From contig NZ_MDGP01000001.1 in NCBI RefSeq assembly GCF_001747095.1, positions 4,446,001 through 4,510,000 on the forward strand: 64,000 nt of DNA, read 5' to 3'. The notes beneath the pieces were generated by a model that saw only the letters and a list, made by a program, of their open reading frames with translations, did no database searches and was not told the DNA's origin. Shown here piece by piece: positions 9,565 to 16,219 of this stretch. Numbering within the stretch: the stretch's first letter is position 1; every line of letters begins with the position of its first letter. This stretch comes from Roseivirga sp. 4D4 (GTDB lineage: Bacteria > Bacteroidota > Bacteroidia > Cytophagales > Cyclobacteriaceae). A program made the position numbers and the translations under genes.

Positions 9565-9595
9565 AAAAAAAGCCCGATTCTTGTGAACCGGGCTT
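9565..9595 (-). terminator. attenuator terminator before DAHP synthase-chorismate mutase
   Basis: On the minus strand AAGCCCGGTTC pairs with GAATCGGGCTT around an ACAA tetraloop: 11 bp with one G-T wobble. Seven T residues follow directly. The structure ends 11 nt before the ATG at 9553. A terminator placed before the gene and after a leader frame is the hallmark of attenuation. The loop bases 9584-9580 (ACAAG) and stem bases 9574-9571 (GGCT) can instead pair with 9624-9620 (CTTGT) and 9632-9629 (AGCC) at the end of the leader frame, which would disrupt the terminator. Confidence 0.9.
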
Positions 9596-9617
9596 ATTGT
9601 TAATTTTTTAAAATTCT

Positions 9618-9692
9618 TTACAAGCAGCGGCTCACCTTATTCAAGCTGAAAAAGTAAAAAAAGTAATAGTAAGCTGCTGATGTTCTATTCAC
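9618..9692 (-). CDS. Tyr/Phe-rich attenuator leader peptide (24 codons)
   Basis: This short frame opens with GTG at 9692 and stops at TAA 9620-9618. Codons 8-15 read TAC TAT TAC TTT TTT TAC TTT TTC, that is YYYFFYFF, then SLNKVSRCL. Its place between a promoter-like sequence and a terminator, before an aromatic-pathway gene, parallels pheL of Escherichia coli. AGCAGC at 9678-9673, just before the run, can pair with GCTGCT at 9628-9623 inside the last codons. This gives the 1:2 hairpin expected of the mechanism. The start codon is the weakest point: no in-frame ATG exists, and the frame is open back to the stop of the upstream gene. Confidence 0.85.
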   Translation of the reverse strand: MNRTSAAYYYFFYFFSLNKVSRCL

Positions 9693-9696
9693 GTGA

Positions 9697-9725
9697 TAAA
9701 CATATGTATCTTCTCGACTAGTCAA
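9697..9725 (-). promoter_or_regulatory. candidate promoter of the leader transcript
   Basis: On the minus strand TTG (9725-9723) is followed after 18 bp by TATGTTTA (9704-9697), one mismatch from the Bacteroidota -7 element TAnnTTTG. Transcription would begin about at the GTG of the leader frame, making that message nearly leaderless. Alternatively, transcripts from the upstream two-gene unit read through into the leader. Both could apply. Confidence 0.5.
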
Positions 9726-9761
9726 AAACTTTCTACTGAAAAGTTTAGTAAATCGATTGAA

Positions 9762-10301
9762 TTATTTTTCTATCAGGCTGAAAGTCGTGGAATTATTGGG
9801 CTCGTCCTCGATATTTTCAGAAATAACATGAAGCGCATTATTCTCTAATGCTTCCATACTCGAGATAACCGCACCATGCGGATCTCGATTGTTCTTCAAT
9901 TCGTCAATCGCTCCAGCAGTACTCGTGCTCGATATAAAAGTGATATGGCTGTACTTTCTAAAAAAACGCTGGGTCTCTTTGATCGCCATGGGGTGCGAAT
10001 AGATCTTCCTAATAGAATGCAAAGAGTTAGGGTTAATGCTCCCTAAGCAAAGGTGGATAGGCAAATCAAATTCCTCAACAACCTTAAAGCCGCCAAGTTT
10101 GATCTTCTCAAGGTTGTTGCTCACGAAACCCGAAGTACTATTCTTTATAGCGATCAATGCCCGATTGATTTTTCCTTCCTTTAATGCCGAAAATACTTCG
10201 TCAAAGTTTTTATAAAACGTGGGCTTGACGTTCGGCAAAAACCGTTTTCGGGCAATGTCGTGATAGGTGTTTTCTGGTCCGAGTAGTCCTAGATTAGTCA
10301 T
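9762..10301 (-). CDS. stand-alone prephenate dehydratase-like domain, divergent active site
   Basis: The 179-residue protein covers a whole prephenate dehydratase domain (LGLLGPENTYHDIA, EEFDLPIHLCL, YSHP, SSTSTAGA, SENIED) but has no C-terminal ACT domain. Several usually conserved positions differ. PIENS/T is AIKNST here, SHPQ is SHPM, and the TRF motif is TTF. Compared from memory with E. coli P-protein, the catalytic Thr and the Asn of ENT are kept, while the Gln after SHP and the Arg of TRF are lost. It overlaps the preceding DAHP synthase-chorismate mutase gene by 8 bp, so its substrate prephenate would be made by its partner. It could be a weak dehydratase or a prephenate enzyme with another outcome, as in the BacA decarboxylase group. 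Confidence 0.75.
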   Translation of the reverse strand: MTNLGLLGPENTYHDIARKRFLPNVKPTFYKNFDEVFSALKEGKINRALIAIKNSTSGFVSNNLEKIKLGGFKVVEEFDLPIHLCLGSINPNSLHSIRKIYSHPMAIKETQRFFRKYSHITFISSTSTAGAIDELKNNRDPHGAVISSMEALENNALHVISENIEDEPNNSTTFSLIEK

Positions 10302-11394
10302 TAGGATGATTTTGTTCTTCTTCTATCATGTTAAACACCTCAGTCTGCTTTTTCACTGACTGTTGATGCAACAATCTTAGAAGGTCAACGATAAATTCAT
10401 CATCAAGATTCAATTGTTTTCCCCAATTTGGTCTGGACTTGAATATTTCTTTCCACCGACTGATTTGAAAGATAGCCACATTGTTCTCTTTTTTGAATTC
10501 GCCAATCTTCTCGACTAAGTTCATTCTTACTGCGATAGCCTCCAATAATTCTCTGTCTGCCTGATCAATCTGCTCTCGAATGATTTCGAGTTGATCCAGA
10601 TAGGTCTTTTCTGTGAAGCTGGCATCTCTGGGGTTGAGGCGGCTAATAATCTCCAATAGAGAAGAGGTGCTCACTTGCTGTTGTGCATCGCTAAGTGCTG
10701 TAGATGGATCACAGTGTGCTTCAATCATTACACCATCATAATCTAAATCAAGTGCTCTTTGTGCAAGAGGCTCAATAGCCTCTCTCGTACCCCCAATATG
10801 ACTTGGATCGCAGATTAGCGGAAGGGTCGGAAATTCACTTTTCAGCTCCATTGGAATCTGCCAGAACGGAGCATTCCTATATTTCTTTTTTTCATACGTA
10901 TGAAAGCCACGATGAATAGCACCCAGCTTGGTAATGCCTGCCTTGGAGAAACGTTCTAAGGCTCCCTTCCAAAGGGAAAGTTCTGGGTGAATAGGGTTTT
11001 TTACAAAAACGGGGATGTCCACACCCTCAAGTGCTGATGCTAGCTCACTTACATTAAAAGGGTTGACTGTGGTGCGAGCACCTATCCAAAGCATGTCTAC
11101 TTCATATTTCAGCGCAAGGGCGATATGTTCAGGAGTAGCTACTTCAGTCGCAAATTTGAAAGGGACTTCTTCTTTGAGCGATTTGATCCACTGTAAGCCT
11201 TTTTCGCCAACACCTTCAAATGATCCCGGGCGGGTCCTTGGCTTCCAAATACCGCCACGAATAATGTCCACTTTACCAACCAGTGGACTTACGGATTCGC
11301 GAATTTGTTTTTCGTTTTCAACACTGCACGGACCTGAGATGACCAGTGGTTTTTTATACGTTTCTATCCAATCATTTAATGCTTCTATCTGCAT
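10294..11394 (-). CDS. bifunctional DAHP synthase / chorismate mutase (first copy)
   Basis: The 366-residue fusion has the same layout as the gene at 8474-9553. DAHP synthase covers residues 1-265 (ISGPCSVEN, KPRTRPGSFEG, WIGARTTVNPF, AIHRGF, CDPSHIGGTRE). The AroQ chorismate mutase covers about 275-350 (IREQIDQADRELLEAI, IGEFKKENNVAIFQ). The enzyme makes DAHP from phosphoenolpyruvate and erythrose 4-phosphate and turns chorismate into prephenate. It is divergent from proline dehydrogenase across an 81-bp spacer and is followed by an overlapping prephenate-dehydratase-like gene. No terminator hairpin or aromatic codon run precedes it, so the two paralogues appear to be regulated differently. 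Confidence 0.93.
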   Translation of the reverse strand: MQIEALNDWIETYKKPLVISGPCSVENEKQIRESVSPLVGKVDIIRGGIWKPRTRPGSFEGVGEKGLQWIKSLKEEVPFKFATEVATPEHIALALKYEVDMLWIGARTTVNPFNVSELASALEGVDIPVFVKNPIHPELSLWKGALERFSKAGITKLGAIHRGFHTYEKKKYRNAPFWQIPMELKSEFPTLPLICDPSHIGGTREAIEPLAQRALDLDYDGVMIEAHCDPSTALSDAQQQVSTSSLLEIISRLNPRDASFTEKTYLDQLEIIREQIDQADRELLEAIAVRMNLVEKIGEFKKENNVAIFQISRWKEIFKSRPNWGKQLNLDDEFIVDLLRLLHQQSVKKQTEVFNMIEEEQNHPND

Positions 11395-11421
11395 CTACTT
11401 TAGCTTACTTCTTTGGTATAA

Positions 11422-11429
11422 CAAATGTA
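11422..11429 (-). promoter_or_regulatory. -7 element for the first DAHP synthase unit
   Basis: TACATTTG on the minus strand matches the Bacteroidota TAnnTTTG consensus and lies 28 bp before the ATG at 11394. No clear TTG is found at the usual distance upstream, so strength is uncertain. The divergent element for proline dehydrogenase lies 21 bp away. Confidence 0.5.
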
Positions 11430-11450
11430 ACCGACTTACGGTTTGTTAAT

Positions 11451-11458
11451 TATATTTG
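11451..11458 (+). promoter_or_regulatory. -7 element for proline dehydrogenase
   Basis: TATATTTG fits TAnnTTTG and ends 17 bp before the ATG at 11476. It supports that ATG over the longer frame that opens at 11443. The -33 TTG is not obvious. Confidence 0.5.
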
Positions 11459-11475
11459 CCTCTCTAATTCACCCT

Positions 11476-12654
11476 ATGGATCTAAAAAAGTTTGTTGATT
11501 TCGATCAAATAGAAATCGCTTTCAAGGCTAAGTCTGATAAGGCACTCAAAAAGAGACATTTCATCTTTTCTACCATGAAATGGCCATGGATGGTTGGCCT
11601 GGGCACCTCCTTGACAAAATTTAGTTTAGGTGTTGGCTTGCCAGTCAAGGGCATAGTCAAATCTACCATTTTCGATATTTTCTGTGGAGGAGAAACCCTT
11701 GATACTTGTTCGGAAACCTGTGACGAGCTCGAAGCTTATGGAATAGGCGCCATTTTCGATTACTCAGTAGAAGGTGAAAAAACGGAAGCAGGCTTCGAGG
11801 CAACGACTAATGAAGTTATCGAAACGATCAAAACGGCCGCCAAGTCTGACGTTATGAAGTTCGCGGCCTTCAAGATCACGGGAATCGGTTCTTTTGACTT
11901 ACTCGCCAAAATCCATAATGGAGAAACCTTAACCAGTGAAGAAACTGCCGCTTATGACCGCGTGCAAGATAGGGTAGCTAAGATATGCAGCCTGGCAGCA
12001 GAGTTGGGTGTTACCGTGCTGATCGATGCTGAGGAAACATGGATTCAGAAGCCGATTGACGACATGACCATCGCTATGATGGAGAAGTACAATAAGGAAA
12101 AAGCAGTGGTCTACTATACTTTCCAAATGTATTGTCATGCCATGTTGGAAAACCTGAAAAAGTTGCATAATAGGGCCAAAGGTGATGGTTATGTGCTTGG
12201 GGCCAAGCTGGTAAGAGGTGCCTATATGGAAAAGGAGAGTGTCAGAGCTGTGGAAATGAACTACACCGATCCCATTCAACCTGATAAGGCTTCAACGGAT
12301 CGTGACTTTAATGCCGCATGTAGTTATTGTATCGAACATATTGGTGAGATCGGCTTGTTCGCAGGTTCTCATAATGAGGAATCAAATTATCGGTTGACCT
12401 TATTGATGGATGAGCATGGTCTAAAGCCAAATGATGACAGAGTCTATTTTGGTCAGCTGTATGGTATGAGTGACCATATCTCTTTCAATCTTGCCCATGG
12501 CGATTATAATGTGATCAAATACGTGCCTTACGGACCGATAAAAGCCACAATCCCTTACCTGATTAGAAGAGCAGCTGAGAATACTTCAGTAAAGGGACAA
12601 AGCGGTAGGGAACTAACTTTGGTGCAGAAAGAACTGAAAAGGCGCAGAGCATAA
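11476..12654 (+). CDS. proline dehydrogenase
   Basis: The 392-residue, single-domain FAD enzyme oxidises proline to pyrroline-5-carboxylate, the first step of proline breakdown. The barrel motifs are present: VLGAKLVRGAYMEKE (substrate Lys/Arg region), AGSHNEESNYRL, YFGQLYGMSDH and the C-terminal YVPYGPIKATIPYLIRRAAEN, whose paired Arg bind the proline carboxylate. The start is the ATG at 11476; a longer frame begins with a TTG-led hydrophobic stretch overlapping the promoter. The gene is monocistronic, divergent from the aromatic unit and closed by a strong terminator. The aldehyde dehydrogenase partner is not in the window. Confidence 0.92.
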   Translation: MDLKKFVDFDQIEIAFKAKSDKALKKRHFIFSTMKWPWMVGLGTSLTKFSLGVGLPVKGIVKSTIFDIFCGGETLDTCSETCDELEAYGIGAIFDYSVEGEKTEAGFEATTNEVIETIKTAAKSDVMKFAAFKITGIGSFDLLAKIHNGETLTSEETAAYDRVQDRVAKICSLAAELGVTVLIDAEETWIQKPIDDMTIAMMEKYNKEKAVVYYTFQMYCHAMLENLKKLHNRAKGDGYVLGAKLVRGAYMEKESVRAVEMNYTDPIQPDKASTDRDFNAACSYCIEHIGEIGLFAGSHNEESNYRLTLLMDEHGLKPNDDRVYFGQLYGMSDHISFNLAHGDYNVIKYVPYGPIKATIPYLIRRAAENTSVKGQSGRELTLVQKELKRRRA

Positions 12655-12679
12655 TTTGGTTTTTGCATAAAGCGTAAAT

Positions 12680-12717
12680 AAAAAGAGCCAGATGAATTAA
12701 TTCATCTGGCTCTTTTT
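12680..12717. terminator. bidirectional terminator, perfect 19-bp palindrome
   Basis: The two 19-base arms are exact reverse complements, centred at 12698/12699, with an A run on the left and a T run on the right. It can terminate proline dehydrogenase from the left and the M56 gene, which ends at 12731, from the right. Confidence 0.92.
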
Positions 12718-12730
12718 GAATACGGGTCAC

Positions 12731-14008
12731 CTAGTTTTTTTGACCGTCCTTCTGCTTAACTCTAAATTCAAAGTCCTTCTTTCTTTCAATTAGCTTTTTG
12801 TCATCCATGCTTTCATCAATAAAGGAGTTATAAGCTCTTTTATAAGTTTTTGTAAGGTCTTTGTGCAAGTTAGGGTCTTGCTCATCAATATATTCTACAA
12901 AGACATTACCATCTTTTGCCTCTTCCAGTTCCTTGTAGATGGCTCTGGCTTTACGGATTTCGAAAACCGGAATCTCAAACTCCTGTTTTTCTATATCTCC
13001 TTCTTCAAAATGTGCCTCGGTTTTAAACTTGAAACCATACTTTGCCTTACCCTCTATAGCGCGTAATGAGTCCACAATCATTAGAACTTTGTCACTAACT
13101 GGGTCCACTTCACTAGCACTTATAGGCACTTCTTCAATAATGTCTAGCAGTTCACTTTCGGGCTCTGCTGTTTCTGTACATGCAAAGGCAATGACCAATA
13201 ATGCCAGTACGGGTAGGGCGAATAGTGTTTTGAATTTTTTCATAACATTTGAGTTTAATTTTTGAATCATTTTTAATCTTGTTTCTATAGGATGTTCGTT
13301 GAAATTGGAGATAAGACTGCTATTCACTTGTGATAGCGTCAGCTCCAATAAAGATCTTTGATAACTAGCCGGATTAGTCATTTCCAGTGCGTGCTGATCG
13401 GCAATGAATTCGTGCTGAAGCTTGATGGATTTGGCATAGAGATAGCTAAATGGGTTAAACCAGAACACACACTTAAGCACTTCAAAGAAGAACAAGTCCA
13501 AGGAGTGCATTCCTTCAATATGAGCAGACTCATGCGCGATAATATGCTGCTTCAATTCTGAATTCTTCCCCAGTTCTTTACCAATGAAGATGGTGTTTAA
13601 GAAGCTGTATGCCCCTAACCCCTCAGTTTCTGCAATTTCTATCGGTTTAGCTTTAAGTGATATTCTCTTGCCTATTCGTTTTTTGGCATACATGAATTTT
13701 GCCCCTAACAAAAGGAGTGCTATGCCTAAACCGATCTTGTAGATCAAGCCAATTGACAGCACTGGGGATTGTGAAATGGTTTCCACACTGTTCACGCCCT
13801 GCTGAACCAAGGCGGGTTGACCAGTTGGTGTAGAGAATAAACTCAATCCAATGTCAAAGCTGAGTAATGGAATTACCAGCGAGATTGCTGCGGTGGTCAA
13901 TAAATAAAATCGGTTGAGTGAGAGTAGTTTTTCCCTTCTCAGAAAAAGCCAATAGATGCTATAAAAGCACGCAAGGCACACTGATGCTTCTACGATATAA
14001 TTAATCAT
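12731..14008 (-). CDS. BlaR1-like M56 family membrane metallopeptidase
   Basis: The 425-residue protein has about four membrane helices (residues 5-20, 36-55, 88-105 and 265-283) and a cytosolic zinc-protease domain with HESAH (IIAHESAHIEG). It also has a downstream EFIADQHAL segment of the M56 family. BlaR1/MecR1 relatives cut a partner BlaI-type repressor when a signal is sensed. The C-terminal extracytoplasmic part, about 140 residues after an LVIAFAC segment, is acidic. It shows neither a penicillin-binding domain nor a recognisable TonB domain, so the signal is unlikely to be beta-lactam binding of the BlaR1 kind. It overlaps the upstream BlaI gene by 8 bp. Function as a protease sensor is inferred. 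Confidence 0.85.
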   Translation of the reverse strand: MINYIVEASVCLACFYSIYWLFLRREKLLSLNRFYLLTTAAISLVIPLLSFDIGLSLFSTPTGQPALVQQGVNSVETISQSPVLSIGLIYKIGLGIALLLLGAKFMYAKKRIGKRISLKAKPIEIAETEGLGAYSFLNTIFIGKELGKNSELKQHIIAHESAHIEGMHSLDLFFFEVLKCVFWFNPFSYLYAKSIKLQHEFIADQHALEMTNPASYQRSLLELTLSQVNSSLISNFNEHPIETRLKMIQKLNSNVMKKFKTLFALPVLALLVIAFACTETAEPESELLDIIEEVPISASEVDPVSDKVLMIVDSLRAIEGKAKYGFKFKTEAHFEEGDIEKQEFEIPVFEIRKARAIYKELEEAKDGNVFVEYIDEQDPNLHKDLTKTYKRAYNSFIDESMDDKKLIERKKDFEFRVKQKDGQKN

Positions 14009-14360
14009 TGTCCTTCAATTTTTTCATTAAATCTTCTATCTGTTTCAGGTTGAGCTTTTTTTCCTCTACCATAAATGAGAAGAGTTTTTCCGCGGAACCT
14101 TCGAAATAGTTGCTCAAAAAGCCATTCATAAAGCTTTGTGTATAAGCCTTCTTTTTCACCGAAGCAGAATAAGCGAATGTGTTGCCGATCTTGACGCGAG
14201 TGACAAAGCCCTTCGTTTCCAAAATCTTTAAAAAAGTACCGACCGTGTTGTAGGCAGGCTTGGGCTCAGGCATGTGATCAACAATGTCTTTGATGAAGAG
14301 TTGATCATGCTCCCAGACTACCTGCATTATCTGTTCTTCGGCCTTGGTTAATTCTTTCAT
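14001..14360 (-). CDS. BlaI/MecI/CopY family transcriptional repressor
   Basis: The 119-residue protein has the winged-helix start typical of the family (LTKAEEQIMQVVWEHDQLFIKDIVDHMPEP, then AYNTVGTFLKILETKGFV). A C-terminal dimerisation region contains the usual cleavage zone. Such repressors bind palindromes as dimers and are inactivated by the adjacent M56 protease. The gene directly overlaps the M56 gene. Three 16-bp palindromes at exact 20-bp steps begin one base before its start codon, so it very likely represses its own operon. Confidence 0.92.
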   Translation of the reverse strand: MKELTKAEEQIMQVVWEHDQLFIKDIVDHMPEPKPAYNTVGTFLKILETKGFVTRVKIGNTFAYSASVKKKAYTQSFMNGFLSNYFEGSAEKLFSFMVEEKKLNLKQIEDLMKKLKDND

Positions 14361-14361
14361 C

Positions 14362-14377
14362 TCCTAATATTTTCGGA
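14362..14377. promoter_or_regulatory. BlaI-type operator O1
   Basis: TCCTAATATTTTCGGA is an imperfect palindrome of the TCCTAAA-nn-TTTAGGA type. It begins one base upstream of the repressor ATG on the minus strand. It is the most degenerate of the three copies. Confidence 0.7.
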
Positions 14378-14381
14378 AATG

Positions 14382-14397
14382 TCCTAAAGATTTCGGA
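14382..14397. promoter_or_regulatory. BlaI-type operator O2
   Basis: TCCTAAAGATTTCGGA lies exactly 20 bp from O1 and O3, about two helical turns, so bound dimers would sit on the same DNA face. Confidence 0.75.
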
Positions 14398-14401
14398 TTA
14401 A

Positions 14402-14417
14402 TCCTAAAACTTTAGGA
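14402..14417. promoter_or_regulatory. BlaI-type operator O3
   Basis: TCCTAAAACTTTAGGA is a perfect inverted repeat with 7-base arms and the best copy of the array. It is furthest from the repressor gene and 63 bp before the lysS -7 element, so effects on lysS are possible but unproven. Confidence 0.8.
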
Positions 14418-14479
14418 GAAAATATTTTCGAGTATGTACATGAGAGGGTATAAATGTTTAATTAATCTTATCTAATCAC

Positions 14480-14487
14480 TATCTTTG
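14480..14487 (+). promoter_or_regulatory. -7 element for lysS
   Basis: TATCTTTG matches TAnnTTTG and ends 22 bp before the lysS ATG, a normal distance for Bacteroidota. A matching TTG upstream is not clear. Confidence 0.6.
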
Positions 14488-14509
14488 CGCTCTTCAAAAA
14501 AATCGTGAA

Positions 14510-16219
14510 ATGCAGGTTTTAAGCGAACAGGAATTACTAAGAAGACAGGAAAAGGCTGAACTCGAGAAGCTAGGAATCAATCCATATCCATCAGAAACTT
14601 TTGAAGTTTCTGCTTTTTCGAAGGAAGTAAAGGAGCAGTTTGATGCACAACCTGAGCGTTTCAAGGAAGTGAGCATGGCGGGTAGGCTAATGAGCCGAAG
14701 AATCATGGGTTCGGCTTCTTTTGCAGAATTGCAAGATGCGGAAGGCCGTATACAAATCTACCTTAGAAGAGATGACCTATGCCCAGAGGAGGATAAAACG
14801 CTTTACAATACGGTTTTCAAAAAGATTTTAGGTATTGGTGATTTTATCGGCATCAAGGGCTATGCCTTTAAAACTCAGGTAGGTGAGATTTCTGTTCACG
14901 TTACCGAGCTAAAGGTACTTGCCAAGTCATTGAAACCACTACCCCTTCCAAAGACGGATGCTGATGGCAATGTACATGATGCCTTTACTGATCCTGAGCA
15001 AAGATATCGTCAGCGCTATGTTGACTTAGTTGTGAATCCGCATGTTCGTGATGCCTTTGTCAAAAGAACCCAATTGGTTAACTCCATGAGGAACTTCCTT
15101 GCTGATAAAGGTTATTTGGAAGTAGAGACACCAATTCTTCAGCCATTGTATGGCGGAGCGGCTGCACGTCCGTTCAAAACTCATCATAATACGCTAGATA
15201 TGACACTCTATCTGCGTATTGCCAATGAATTGTACCTTAAAAGATTGATCGTTGGTGGGTTTGATGGTGTCTTTGAATTCTCAAAGGACTTTAGAAACGA
15301 GGGAATGTCCAGGTTCCACAATCCAGAGTTTACGCAAGTAGAACTCTATGTGGCTTACAAAGACTACGACTGGATGATGGACCTTGTGGAGGCGATGGTT
15401 GAAAAGGTAGCAATGGACCTTCACGGTACCACGGAGGTTCAGGTTGGAGAACATAAGATCAATTTCCAAAGACCTTGGAAACGTTTTACCATGTTCGAAG
15501 CCATTGAGCACTTCACCGGAGTAGACATCTCCGAAATGGATGAAGACCAGTTGAGGACTACCGCGAAAGACCTCAAAGTAGAGATTGACGAGACCATGGG
15601 TAAAGGCAAGTTGATTGATGAGATTTTTGGCGAGCACTGCGAAGCAAAATTAATTCAGCCAACCTTCATTACAGATTACCCGGTAGAAATGTCTCCTTTG
15701 GCCAAGAAACATAGAGACAAAGAAGGTTTGGTAGAAAGGTTCGAGGCGATATGTAATGGTAAAGAGATATGCAATGCTTTCTCCGAATTGAACGATCCGA
15801 TTGACCAAAGAAAGCGCTTTGAAGAGCAACTGGAGTTGGGCAAAAGGGGAGATGATGAGGCGATGGTGTTAGACGAGGACTTCCTAAGAGCCTTGGAGTA
15901 TGGTATGCCGCCTACTGCTGGTTTGGGTGTTGGTATCGATCGCTTGTCAATGATCATGACCAATTCCAATTCTATTCAAGATGTGCTCTTCTTTCCTCAA
16001 ATGAAGCCAGAAAAGAAGGCTGTGGCTATTGAATTAAGCGATGAAGCAAAGGGGATTCTGGAAACGTTGACAAAGTCAGGCAAAACAGAATTACCTGTAC
16101 TTAAAAAGAGTGCTGGGCTATCTAATAAAAAGTGGGATAAGTCTGTTAAGGAGTTAACTCAGAATGGACTTGCCAAAGTCGAAAAGACAGAAGCAGGCTT
16201 ATTTATAGAAGCACTTTAA
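14510..16219 (+). CDS. lysS: lysyl-tRNA synthetase, class II
   Basis: The 569-residue enzyme charges tRNA-Lys. It shows the N-terminal OB-fold ([20 protein letters not shown]) and class II motifs, including [16 protein letters not shown] and [14 protein letters not shown]. Compared with E. coli LysS it has about 70 extra C-terminal residues (from near 500). They form a small helix-turn-helix-like module ([19 protein letters not shown]), an extension I associate with Bacteroidota LysS. It has its own -7 element and stands alone. Its stop overlaps the stop of convergent lptD by 3 bp, leaving no terminator between them. Confidence 0.95.
   Translation: MQVLSEQELLRRQEKAELEKLGINPYPSETFEVSAFSKEVKEQFDAQPERFKEVSMAGRLMSRRIMGSASFAELQDAEGRIQIYLRRDDLCPEEDKTLYNTVFKKILGIGDFIGIKGYAFKTQVGEISVHVTELKVLAKSLKPLPLPKTDADGNVHDAFTDPEQRYRQRYVDLVVNPHVRDAFVKRTQLVNSMRNFLADKGYLEVETPILQPLYGGAAARPFKTHHNTLDMTLYLRIANELYLKRLIVGGFDGVFEFSKDFRNEGMSRFHNPEFTQVELYVAYKDYDWMMDLVEAMVEKVAMDLHGTTEVQVGEHKINFQRPWKRFTMFEAIEHFTGVDISEMDEDQLRTTAKDLKVEIDETMGKGKLIDEIFGEHCEAKLIQPTFITDYPVEMSPLAKKHRDKEGLVERFEAICNGKEICNAFSELNDPIDQRKRFEEQLELGKRGDDEAMVLDEDFLRALEYGMPPTAGLGVGIDRLSMIMTNSNSIQDVLFFPQMKPEKKAVAIELSDEAKGILETLTKSGKTELPVLKKSAGLSNKKWDKSVKELTQNGLAKVEKTEAGLFIEAL

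Noticed and set aside
9554..9761. T-box or metabolite riboswitch as the control element before the second DAHP synthase gene
   Set aside because: No T-box core word or tRNA-pairing bulge is visible, and the aromatic codon run with alternative hairpins explains the region better as translation-coupled attenuation.
11015..11449. 144-codon frame antisense to the first DAHP synthase-chorismate mutase gene
   Set aside because: It is the reverse shadow of conserved coding sequence, and a similar shadow appears opposite the second paralogue.
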